A stretch of DNA of 44,090 nt from positions 1 through 44,090 of the forward strand of contig JAAEZH010000044.1 of NCBI GenBank assembly GCA_018222965.1, written 5' to 3'. Under the pieces are notes generated by a model. It searched no databases. It worked only from the letters and a program-made list of their open reading frames with translations, and was not told the DNA's origin. The translations under genes were made by a program, and so were the position numbers. Within the stretch, counting starts at the first letter, position 1; the number at the start of each line of letters is the position of its first letter. Below, piece by piece: positions 1 to 7,588 of this stretch. The DNA comes from Bacteroidota bacterium (lineage in GTDB: Bacteria > Bacteroidota > Bacteroidia > Chitinophagales > Saprospiraceae).

Positions 1-37
1 CCGCCGGAGGCAAATACAATTAAGTCAGAACGGGGGT

Positions 38-75
38 TCTCCCCCTCAGCCCGCTTACAGCGGACAGCTCCCCCT
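38..75 (+). repeat. Dispersed intergenic repeat, copy 1
   Basis: A 38-base C-rich element that runs from TCTCCCCCTCAG to AGCTCCCCCT. It contains a small hairpin (CCGCT, loop TAC, AGCGG). The reverse complement of positions 33520-33557 matches it at 37 of 38 bases. A second short hairpin, CCCGAT/ATCGGG, follows at 80-95. The element lies in non-coding sequence. Short C-rich intergenic repeats of this look are common in Bacteroidota genomes, but their function is not known to me. Confidence 0.7.
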
Positions 76-262
76 TCATCCCGATAGGAATCGGGAGGTG
101 GAGCAGAGAACTATGGGCAAATAGTGGTACAGGATTATACTAATTATCAATATTAAGAGTGCCCTGAAGTTTGAGTGACAGTACAACTAGGACATAAACC
201 AGAGGATAACTTTCGGGGTTCTCATTGGAGTATTACCTTCACACACAATAACAAACATCCTT

Positions 263-712
263 ATGACTTCTGAAATACTTGTACGCTATTTTCACTTCCT
301 CACCATCTTTGGCGTGGTGGCTTCTCTGGTTGTTGAACACGCCTTGATAAAGCCCCGTATGTCTGGTCAGGAATTGCGTCGCTTCATGAATTTTGATGCG
401 GTGTATGGGATTTCTGCCTTATTGACCGTTGCAGCGGGTCTGACGCTGTGGTTTGGTGTCGGCAAGCCTGCAGACTTCTATACTAAGAACTTTGTGTTTC
501 ATATTAAGATAACGATCTTCATTGTTGCAGCTTTGCTGTCTATTTATCCAACGATCAAAATGAATAAACTCCGCAAAGCTACGGGGCCGCAGGAATTGGC
601 AGATGTGCCAAAATCAGTGGTGATGATGATCCGACTGGAGATGTTGATCATCTTCGTGATGCCTTTACTTGCCAGCCTTATGGCGAAAGGAGTTGGCTAT
701 TTCGGAGAATAA
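263..712 (+). CDS. DUF2214-like integral membrane protein
   Basis: A 149-residue inner-membrane protein with four predicted hydrophobic segments (about residues 7-25, 47-65, 79-97 and 123-142). The N-terminus, with RYFHFLTIFGVV followed by an acidic-basic turn, and the even spacing of four helices resemble the DUF2214/CopD-like small membrane proteins, which have no settled function. The ATG at 263 gives a start directly before the first helix. The gene stands alone on the plus strand and converges on the rhodanese gene, sharing a hairpin terminator with it. The family assignment rests on remembered pattern and is moderate. Confidence 0.75.
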   Translation: MTSEILVRYFHFLTIFGVVASLVVEHALIKPRMSGQELRRFMNFDAVYGISALLTVAAGLTLWFGVGKPADFYTKNFVFHIKITIFIVAALLSIYPTIKMNKLRKATGPQELADVPKSVVMMIRLEMLIIFVMPLLASLMAKGVGYFGE

Positions 713-726
713 CCGAAGGTTTGAAG

Positions 727-758
727 ATAGTAGCCGCATCTTGTGATGCGGCTACTAT
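727..758. terminator. Bidirectional hairpin terminator
   Basis: A perfect 14-base-pair stem, ATAGTAGCCGCATC with its complement, closed by a TTGT loop. It lies between the convergent ends of the DUF2214 gene (stop at 712) and the rhodanese gene (stop at 764). A T-rich tract follows on the plus strand. It probably ends transcription from both sides. Confidence 0.8.
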
Positions 759-763
759 TTGTT

Positions 764-1210
764 TTATTCTGCCGACCAGGCATTGTATCCGCCCTGCAAA
801 TTGTAAAGATTGGTAAAGCCTTTTTTTGCCAGCTGATTGCAGGCGGTAACACTTCGTCTTCCGCTTCGGCAATAAACCAGATAGGTTTGATTTGGATCCA
901 GGTTCTCAATGCCTTTTTCAAAGGCTGCCTGATCCAGTACATTTGCTTCCAGTGCTTCCGGAACCTTGCCTTTAGCTGTTTCTTCAGGCGTTCTTACGTC
1001 CAGGATGATAACATCATCGGTTATTAATTTATTGAAAGTTGCCACGTCTATGTCTGTGAACGCCGCTTTGGGTTGTGCTTCTTGTGCAGGCGTCTCTTGA
1101 GCCGGTGCCGTTTCAGTTGATTCCTGACTCGCTTCTTCTCCGGTTTGCCCGCCACATGCCTGTATACCAATGACCAATGCCAGTGCCAGTAATTGAAGAC
1201 CTTTCTTCAT
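764..1210 (-). CDS. Rhodanese-domain lipoprotein
   Basis: A 148-residue lipoprotein. The signal segment ends in a lipobox at Cys19 (GIQAC). A Glu/Thr/Pro/Ala-rich linker covers about residues 22-50 and a single rhodanese domain about 51-148. The active-site loop is CRSGRR with the catalytic Cys at position 114, which is the full six-residue loop of sulfurtransferase-competent rhodaneses, and the domain also has the LDVRTPEE motif. It is predicted to be anchored in the envelope and to handle sulfane sulfur or redox chemistry; the physiological substrate cannot be read from sequence. It lies 19 bases downstream of the MscS gene on the same strand and is probably cotranscribed with it. Confidence 0.9.
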   Translation of the reverse strand: MKKGLQLLALALVIGIQACGGQTGEEASQESTETAPAQETPAQEAQPKAAFTDIDVATFNKLITDDVIILDVRTPEETAKGKVPEALEANVLDQAAFEKGIENLDPNQTYLVYCRSGRRSVTACNQLAKKGFTNLYNLQGGYNAWSAE

Positions 1211-1229
1211 GATATTTTAAGTTTAAGGG

Positions 1230-2045
1230 TTAATTGCCAATTTTGCCCAATTCGATGCCTTCGGAGTAAGCGACTTTGATGCCGTTTTCATGAAAGATCT
1301 TTTTAATGGCAGAATAGGCTTTAAAAGTAACATCCCAGTAGTCATCCGGTTTTATGAAAGGCCGAACACTGAGTATGATGTTGTGCGTGTCAAACTGTTC
1401 AATCCCAACAATTGGTTCCGGATCGTTAAGGATCTTCGGAATGGAACGAAGCGCATCCAGAATCAATGGTTTTACCTTGGGAAAGCTTTCTTCATAAGGG
1501 ATGCTAACCTGAAGCTCCAGGTGGATATGCCCACGGGTGGAAAAATTGGTTATAATGCCGTCTGTTACCTGACCATTTGGGATGATCAGTGTTTTTTGAC
1601 CGGGAGTGATTAGGGTAGTGTTAAAGATCTGTATGCTTTCCACCTGCCCGAATTTATCAGAAATCTCCACCCAGTCTCCTACTTTATACGGCTTGAAGAA
1701 AACGATGGTTATTCCAGAAGCAAAATTGCCGAGGAACCCCTGTAGTGCTAAGCCTACGGCAAAACCGGCTGCTGCCAGAATGGCAACGAGGGAAGATATT
1801 TGAAACCCAATAACTCCAGCAGCGATCAGGAGGATGATAAACTTAAGGGATATATCCAGCATCGATCCCAAAAAGGTGCTGATCTCGGGTGAAACTTTTG
1901 CCCGGTTTAAGGAGCGATTTACCAATCGTCCGACTCTTTTTACGGCCCAAAAACCAATGATCAGAATGACTATGGAAAGCAAAAGCTTGGGTCCAAACTC
2001 CATGGCCCAATCCAAAATGGCATCAAAATCAATTTCGAAATTCAC
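1230..2045 (-). CDS. MscS-family small-conductance mechanosensitive channel
   Basis: A 271-residue protein with the compact architecture of E. coli MscS. Three membrane helices (about residues 16-34, 63-83 and 87-112) are followed by the beta domain (PYKVGDWVEI, then IPNGQVTDGIITNFS) and an alpha/beta C-terminal domain. The pore-lining helix is Ala/Gly-rich (AILAAAGFAVGLALQGFLGNFASG), as in the family. It releases solutes from the cytoplasm on hypo-osmotic shock. It is the first gene of a probable two-gene unit with the rhodanese lipoprotein. A TACTTTTG element lies 23-30 bases before the start codon. Confidence 0.95.
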   Translation of the reverse strand: MNFEIDFDAILDWAMEFGPKLLLSIVILIIGFWAVKRVGRLVNRSLNRAKVSPEISTFLGSMLDISLKFIILLIAAGVIGFQISSLVAILAAAGFAVGLALQGFLGNFASGITIVFFKPYKVGDWVEISDKFGQVESIQIFNTTLITPGQKTLIIPNGQVTDGIITNFSTRGHIHLELQVSIPYEESFPKVKPLILDALRSIPKILNDPEPIVGIEQFDTHNIILSVRPFIKPDDYWDVTFKAYSAIKKIFHENGIKVAYSEGIELGKIGN

Positions 2046-2067
2046 TGTTCTTTTGTTTGCTTGATCG

Positions 2068-2075
2068 CAAAAGTA
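2068..2075 (-). promoter_or_regulatory. Possible Bacteroidota -7 element for the MscS gene
   Basis: Read on the minus strand this is TACTTTTG, an exact match to the Bacteroidota -7 consensus TAnnTTTG, placed 23-30 bases before the MscS start. No good TTG or TTTG -33 element is seen at the expected spacing, so the call rests on the -7 box alone. Confidence 0.35.
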
Positions 2076-2132
2076 ATTCTTCTGGACGAAACGGGAGAAG
2101 AATGAAGGATCAAGGCATCTGAAGCAGCTGAT

Positions 2133-4025
2133 TTACAGTTTAACAAATAACTTGTGATAAGTTCCGGATTTGGTCTTTACCGTAAAACGGTAGGTGCCGA
2201 CCGGAATATTTCCCAACTCCATTTGAGATTGCAACTGCAACGGAAGTGTTTGCAGAATCCGCCCATTTAGATCGGAAATATATATGGATTCCAAATCGCC
2301 GGGATGTATCTCCAGGTTATATTGCAATACGTCCGAGGCAGGATTCGGCGAAAGCCGGATAAAATGCCCGTCCCCGGCTATATCTTCAGTAGAAACAATA
2401 CCCAAAGCCTGTTTTACAGCTTTATAGGCATCCAGTTTTCCATATCCCCAGGTATTGTTGGGAGTACTTCCGGTAAAGGAATCTTCCCGGGCTGTTTCCT
2501 GTAATATGTTCCGGATTTCCTCGGCACTCAAAGCCGGATCGGCCTCGAGCATCAGGGCTATAACTCCGGTGGTTAGCGGCGCGGCTGCACTTACTGCATT
2601 CTGAATGCCATAAAAACCCCCTCCGCCCTGTACCAGCGAGCTTTCAAATTGAGCATACCAGGTATCTTCGCTGTATGCACCAAACAAGACTTCACCCGGT
2701 GCGGCAAAATCGATGCCCAGCCGACCGTCATGAGTAGGTCCTTCGCTGCTTCCATACCAAATTTCCCCGCTTTCTCCCTGTCCGGTAATGTCGCGGAAAA
2801 AACCGTTGATGTCTGTCCATTCATTCAGCACCACATAGTCGCCGGGCGAAATGGTTTTAAAAGCCGAGGAGTAATCATTGATGCTGGCCTGTGGCAATAC
2901 GAAAGTGGTAAAGTAATTGTCGTTTCCGGTCCGGGAAGGATTCAGGCTGGCATCAAAATGTCCGTCGGTAATGTCTGCTCCCTCTATGATTAGATGGTAT
3001 TCACCGGTCGCTCCGGAAAAGTCGATCAGAACCTGTCGGCGATTACTGGTTGCACCTGAGAAATCCACATCGGCCCCCCGGTGGTAATAATTGATGTTTG
3101 CAGGGTTCTGGAAATCAGCATCTGCATTGGTTGCCGGACTACTAAACGGGCCTTCCACATCGCCATTTGGACGTTCGATGGAAATATCCAGACGGTCGTC
3201 TCCGGAATACCAGATTTCCAGCCGCAGATTTCCAGGCTCCCCTTTATTAAAGGACAATAAAGCAGTTTCATCCTGGGAGATGTTTCCGGCTGCCCGATTG
3301 TCATTTCCGCCATCATCGCCCACACCGCATACCAATACATTCCCGGCATCAACAAAGGCATCCATAGCCTGGCAAATAGCGCTTGTGCCGTCTGTTGGTC
3401 CGCCGATAGACCCCAAATTGATCAGTGCTACACAAGGCATACCCATTTCAGCTGCTTTGTCTGCAACAAATTCCAGGGCGACGGAAACATTATTAGGGTC
3501 AAATATGCCGGTTTGACCGGGTTGATCGTCAAAGGGCGGGAAATAATCCTGGGTAACTTTTACACTAATCAGCGTCGCATTATAGGCGACACCCCGAAAT
3601 GCATCACTGGCTACCGCTGATCCATTCCCGGCAGCAATGCCAGTACAGGCCGTTCCATGGCCAAAGCGATCAATAGGTATATCCGGAGAACCACTGCTCA
3701 GGGCACTATTGATGTCGTCCTGCGACCAGATGGTTCCGGAATCATATGGATTATCCGGGTCATTGGCCCCGCTGTCATCTACCAGATCATATAGCCAGGC
3801 AAGACGGGTATCGCCGTTTTCATCCTGAAAATCCGGGTGGTTGTAATCGATTCCGCGTTCGATTACAGCAACTATTACACCTTCTCCACTGAGGTTGAAT
3901 TCATCATATACTTTGTCGAGCCCGGTTTCCATTCGGGCCGGATTTCCGATGAGAGCGGGAGAAAAGGCAAAAACAGGGAAGAGAAGGAAAATCAATAGTA
4001 CGGGCAGAAATGGTGTTTTCATCAA
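2133..4025 (-). CDS. Secreted S8 (subtilisin-like) peptidase with altered catalytic residues and T9SS sorting domain
   Basis: A 630-residue protein: signal peptide (about 1-22), split S8 domain (about 45-540) and a type A T9SS C-terminal domain (about 555-630, with LSPNPASD and a terminal Lys-Leu). A beta-sandwich insertion at about 255-385 lies between the two halves of the fold, as in Csp-type subtilases. His123 sits in HGTACTGIAAG and the nucleophile Ser479 in AVSAAAP. The position of the catalytic Asp is Glu56 (VAVIERGIDYNHPDF where VAVIDTGID is usual), read clearly from a GAA codon at 3858-3860. The oxyanion-hole Asn appears to be Asp237 (GVGDDGG where AGNDGG is usual). It may be a weak protease, a pseudoprotease, or a subfamily with shifted chemistry. 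Export to the surface through T9SS is predicted. Confidence 0.9.
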   Translation of the reverse strand: MMKTPFLPVLLIFLLFPVFAFSPALIGNPARMETGLDKVYDEFNLSGEGVIVAVIERGIDYNHPDFQDENGDTRLAWLYDLVDDSGANDPDNPYDSGTIWSQDDINSALSSGSPDIPIDRFGHGTACTGIAAGNGSAVASDAFRGVAYNATLISVKVTQDYFPPFDDQPGQTGIFDPNNVSVALEFVADKAAEMGMPCVALINLGSIGGPTDGTSAICQAMDAFVDAGNVLVCGVGDDGGNDNRAAGNISQDETALLSFNKGEPGNLRLEIWYSGDDRLDISIERPNGDVEGPFSSPATNADADFQNPANINYYHRGADVDFSGATSNRRQVLIDFSGATGEYHLIIEGADITDGHFDASLNPSRTGNDNYFTTFVLPQASINDYSSAFKTISPGDYVVLNEWTDINGFFRDITGQGESGEIWYGSSEGPTHDGRLGIDFAAPGEVLFGAYSEDTWYAQFESSLVQGGGGFYGIQNAVSAAAPLTTGVIALMLEADPALSAEEIRNILQETAREDSFTGSTPNNTWGYGKLDAYKAVKQALGIVSTEDIAGDGHFIRLSPNPASDVLQYNLEIHPGDLESIYISDLNGRILQTLPLQLQSQMELGNIPVGTYRFTVKTKSGTYHKLFVKL

Positions 4026-4189
4026 TAATTCTTTGAAGTTTTAGAACAGTGAAAAGATACAAGAATTGTCCGGTATTGGGAATATGGAGTTGATTACAAA
4101 TGACTTAGAAATTTGTAGGCTGGCCAACATCAACGCTTTTTTGAAAGATCAAAGCCGGGCAAATGCTTATTTTTTATCAAAGCACCCAA

Positions 4190-6643
4190 ATGAAAATTCA
4201 AACACACATTATCTTCTGTTTCCTGCTGTTGGTTTCGAGCCCTGGTTTGGCCCAGATTCAGATCAATGAGGTGTGTGCAGATAATCAAACGCTCTATCCC
4301 AATATAAGTGGTGAATATTACGATTGGATCGAACTGCATAACCCCTTGGCAGAAGCTGTCCAACTAGAAGGTTTTTCCCTAAGTGATGATTCGGATCAGC
4401 CTCAAAAATATGTATTCCCAAACCTGGAAGTACCGGCAGGAGGTTTTCTGCTTCTTTATGCGAGCGAGGAGTATGCGCCTTTCGGCGAATGGCATCTCCC
4501 ATTCAAAATTGCCAAACAAGGAGAGCATTTAATTCTTCAAAATACCACCGGAGAAACCATCGACTTCCTCTTGATTCCACCGCTCGAAACCGATGAGAGC
4601 TATGGGAGACATCAGGATCAAATAATCAACCTGGCTAAATATTCCCAGCCAAGCCCCAATCAATCCAATAGCAACGGTATTGGAATTCCCATTTCAAATC
4701 CTCCGCAAATACAAATCCCTAATCCTAATGATGAAACCCCTGCCTGGATCGAGATTAGCTGTCCCGAGCAAGACTGTACAATATATTACAGTCTGGATGG
4801 AAGCGATCCGTTGTCAGCTGGTTTTGTTTATACCCAACCCATACCCCTTGACAGTACAAGGGTTGTGAAGGCTGTATCGGTGCAAGCCGGCTACCTGCCG
4901 TCTCCTCCGGATATAGAAACCATTTTTGTTGAACTGGATCACAGTCTGCCCGTCCTTTCACTTTGCACGGAACCGGATTACCTCTGGGATTGGGAGGAGG
5001 GCATTTTTCAAACCGGCCCGGATGCAGAGGGACAATATCCGTATTGGGGCGCAAACTACTGGAAGGATATCCAGATTCCTGTTTATGCTTCTTATTACGA
5101 ACAGGGCAGCAGCAGCCCGGCTTTTAATTCATTTTTTGAGGCAGAGATTCACGGTGGAAGAGCTGCTCGAACGAAACCCATGAAACCCCTGCGACTTACT
5201 GTTGAAAAACGCTTTGGCCCCACCTCCATCGAATATCCGTTTTTCCCCGAAAGGGAGAACAACAGGTTCCGAAGGTTGTTGATCCGGAATGCCAGTGGTG
5301 ATTACAATAACGGCCATTTACGGGATGCTTTTTTGCAACGATATTTCATCCAGGAAAATCTAAACCTTGATGTCCTGGCCTATCAACCCCTTGTCGTTTA
5401 CATCAATGGAGATTACTGGGGTGTCATGAATCTGAGAGAAAAGGTTGACGAACATTACCTGGCAGAGAATTATGACATCGACAGAAATAATGTGGATCTG
5501 CTGGAAGAGGACAGCATCGTTATCGAAGGCGATTTTGCCCATTTTGATGCGACCTACGATTTTGTGATCGAAAACGATATGAGTGATCCGATGTATTTTG
5601 ACTGGGCTGCTTCCCTGATAGATCTGGAAAATCTGGCGGATTACTTTATAGCTCAGACCGCTGTAAACAATACCAATTCCTTCCACGGGAATATCAAATA
5701 CTGGCGAGAACGTATTCCGGGAGCCCCTTGGCGCTATATTCTGTTTGATCTGGATGTAGCACTCGGCCGCCACGGATGGACAAAAGCGGAGGTGAATTCT
5801 TTCGGAGACAAAATGACTGAATATCAGGATACCAACCGCCACGTAAACCTGCTGAAAGCCTTCCTCGAAAATGAAATCTATCGGATCTATTTCATCAACC
5901 GATATGCCGATCTCCTGAATAGTACGTTTCGCCCGTCCCATTTCCTGGAGGCTTTTAATCGAGCCGCTGAAGATATCGATCCTGAGATGCCCGAACATTT
6001 TGATCGTTGGGGATGGCCGGGTTATGATGTTTGGAAAGAGAATCGACTGGAGCAAATTCGAGTCTTTATCGATGAAAGGCCAGATTATGCCCGTCAGTAT
6101 TTGGCAGCGTATTTTCAGTTGGCCGGACAGGTCAATATTTCCCTGGAAGTTTATCCTCCGGAGGCAGGAATCATCCGTTTAAACACCCTGATGCTTGATG
6201 AAAGTCCCTGGGAAGGAATCTACTTTCGGGATGTTCCGGTAGAAATGGAGGTTGTTCCAAATCCGGGTTATACATTCAGCCACTGGGCAGCAAAGTATGC
6301 CTGGACGGAACCGAGATTTGGGGCGACTATCCAACAAACTTTTGGGCAGGATGATGAGGTAGTTGCCTGGTTTGAACCGCTTTCAGATGAAATGGATTTG
6401 AAGGTGTTGCAAAATCCGGCAAAAGGGAAACTGCGGTTTGAGATATTAAATGAAATAGCTCAATTGTATTCCTTTTACCTCTTTGCCACAGATGGGAAAG
6501 AGGTCAGTAGCAAACCCAATATCTTCCTGGGACCCGGGACACAGGTCGTAAGCCTGGATGTATCCGGCTTATCTTCGGGTTGTTATATCTTACGAGCCGC
6601 AAATGCTCAAAAGACGCACTCTGAAATCGTATTTATCCAATGA
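4190..6643 (+). CDS. Secreted CotH-kinase-like protein with lamin-tail, chitobiase C-terminal-type and T9SS domains
   Basis: The ATG at 4190 is preferred over one at 4163 because it places the signal peptide (MKIQTHIIFCFLLL, cut after GLAQ) at the N-terminus, giving 817 residues. In order: a lamin-tail-like domain (about 22-150, opening QINEVCADNQ and DWIELHNP), a chitobiase/hexosaminidase C-terminal-type beta domain (about 175-250, YYSLDGSDP), a CotH kinase-like domain (about 255-610), an InlB-B-repeat-like module (about 640-705) and a T9SS sorting domain (about 730-817). The LFDLDVALG motif near residue 520 fits the metal-binding DxD of the spore-coat CotH kinases. Secreted CotH proteins of Bacteroidota are common but their targets are unknown. 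The stop codon overlaps the next start (ATGA). Confidence 0.9.
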   Translation: MKIQTHIIFCFLLLVSSPGLAQIQINEVCADNQTLYPNISGEYYDWIELHNPLAEAVQLEGFSLSDDSDQPQKYVFPNLEVPAGGFLLLYASEEYAPFGEWHLPFKIAKQGEHLILQNTTGETIDFLLIPPLETDESYGRHQDQIINLAKYSQPSPNQSNSNGIGIPISNPPQIQIPNPNDETPAWIEISCPEQDCTIYYSLDGSDPLSAGFVYTQPIPLDSTRVVKAVSVQAGYLPSPPDIETIFVELDHSLPVLSLCTEPDYLWDWEEGIFQTGPDAEGQYPYWGANYWKDIQIPVYASYYEQGSSSPAFNSFFEAEIHGGRAARTKPMKPLRLTVEKRFGPTSIEYPFFPERENNRFRRLLIRNASGDYNNGHLRDAFLQRYFIQENLNLDVLAYQPLVVYINGDYWGVMNLREKVDEHYLAENYDIDRNNVDLLEEDSIVIEGDFAHFDATYDFVIENDMSDPMYFDWAASLIDLENLADYFIAQTAVNNTNSFHGNIKYWRERIPGAPWRYILFDLDVALGRHGWTKAEVNSFGDKMTEYQDTNRHVNLLKAFLENEIYRIYFINRYADLLNSTFRPSHFLEAFNRAAEDIDPEMPEHFDRWGWPGYDVWKENRLEQIRVFIDERPDYARQYLAAYFQLAGQVNISLEVYPPEAGIIRLNTLMLDESPWEGIYFRDVPVEMEVVPNPGYTFSHWAAKYAWTEPRFGATIQQTFGQDDEVVAWFEPLSDEMDLKVLQNPAKGKLRFEILNEIAQLYSFYLFATDGKEVSSKPNIFLGPGTQVVSLDVSGLSSGCYILRAANAQKTHSEIVFIQ

Positions 6644-7527
6644 AAACAAGCAAACCCATCCTGCTACTGGTATTTCTAATCAGTTTTCTTTCCTGTGAAG
6701 TTTTTGACGGCAATCCGAAGGATGCCGGAAAATATCTGACCGAATTAGGGAGTTTTCACGACCTCATCCATGAAAGTTCCGGACTGGCAATGGACGGAGA
6801 TTCTTTCTGGACACACAACGACAGTGGGTCCGATCCGATGTTGTATCGAATAAATAAGGAAGCAAAGATTGTAGACATGAAATATGTGGATACGCCCCAT
6901 TTTGTCGATTGGGAATCGGTGGATATAGGTGACGGCAACTTGTACATTGGAGACCTGGGGAATAATAATGGAGATCGGATGGACCTGGGCATATTGCAAA
7001 TTAGCCTTGCTGCTTTACAGACAGATGTGGATACGGTTTCATCCTTTTTTTATTCAATGACCTACGACGATCAGGAAGATTTTAGTACGCGTCCGCTTGC
7101 CCACAACTATGACTGTGAAGCAATCATACAAATTGATGATGAGACTCTGGTAATAACCAAGAACCATCTTGATATGCGAACCAATATCTACACCACCGAA
7201 TATGCCATTGGTCTGGATGGTATCCTGGGGATCACTGATATTGGAGGCCTGGTTACCGGTGCAGCTGTTCACCCCGATGAAGAAGATGTTTTTCTGCTGG
7301 CCTATCGGGAAACGGATGGAATGTTTTCGCCATTTATCGTACACTTTTATGACTTTGAAGATTTCCGGTTTTGGCGTGGAGAATCGCAGCAGGTGGATGT
7401 GCCGCTCGATACCCAGGTGGAAGGATTGGCCGTGGATTCAGATTACCAGTTATATATCAGCAGCGAGTCAAATGGAAGTGTACCCGGAAAACTTTACCAG
7501 CTCGACTTCAACCCCTGGCTTAAATAA
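6640..7527 (+). CDS. Lipoprotein with propeller-like repeats
   Basis: A 295-residue protein with a lipoprotein signal ending at Cys19 (ISFLSC). The mature part contains short repeating beta-rich motifs such as ESSGLAMDGDSFWTHNDSG, VDWESVDIGDGNLYIGDLGNN and VEGLAVDSDYQLYISSES, which look like blades of an NHL- or SdiA-regulated-type beta-propeller. The pattern of acidic loops suggests Ca2+ binding, which is inference. The start codon overlaps the CotH stop by four bases, so translation is probably coupled and the two products probably work together at the cell surface. No enzymatic residues can be assigned. Confidence 0.8.
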   Translation: MKTSKPILLLVFLISFLSCEVFDGNPKDAGKYLTELGSFHDLIHESSGLAMDGDSFWTHNDSGSDPMLYRINKEAKIVDMKYVDTPHFVDWESVDIGDGNLYIGDLGNNNGDRMDLGILQISLAALQTDVDTVSSFFYSMTYDDQEDFSTRPLAHNYDCEAIIQIDDETLVITKNHLDMRTNIYTTEYAIGLDGILGITDIGGLVTGAAVHPDEEDVFLLAYRETDGMFSPFIVHFYDFEDFRFWRGESQQVDVPLDTQVEGLAVDSDYQLYISSESNGSVPGKLYQLDFNPWLK

Positions 7528-7563
7528 TTGCACAGTGAGGTGATCGCCTGAAAAGTGTCTATC

Positions 7564-7585
7564 TTGGCGAATAAATGACGTATTC
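7564..7585 (+). promoter_or_regulatory. Candidate operator: tandem TTGGCG / ATGACG element before xylB1
   Basis: Two 11-base units lie in tandem, TTGGCGAATAA and ATGACGTATTC, ending four bases before the GTG start of the HTH-fused kinase. The same WTGRCG-N5-WTGRCG arrangement with identical 11-base periodicity occurs at 9564-9585 before the second kinase. One helical turn per unit fits direct-repeat binding by a dimer. Its role as an operator is inferred; the repeat pattern itself is directly visible. Confidence 0.4.
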
Positions 7586-7588
7586 GCG

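Noticed and set aside
4163-4189. Upstream in-frame ATG that would lengthen the CotH-like protein by nine residues
   Set aside because: The extension lies before a typical signal peptide and would hide it; the ATG at 4190 gives a normal N-terminus.
5360-6055. Antisense open frame (231 codons) inside the CotH-like gene
   Set aside because: It lies wholly within a well-supported gene and has no recognisable features.
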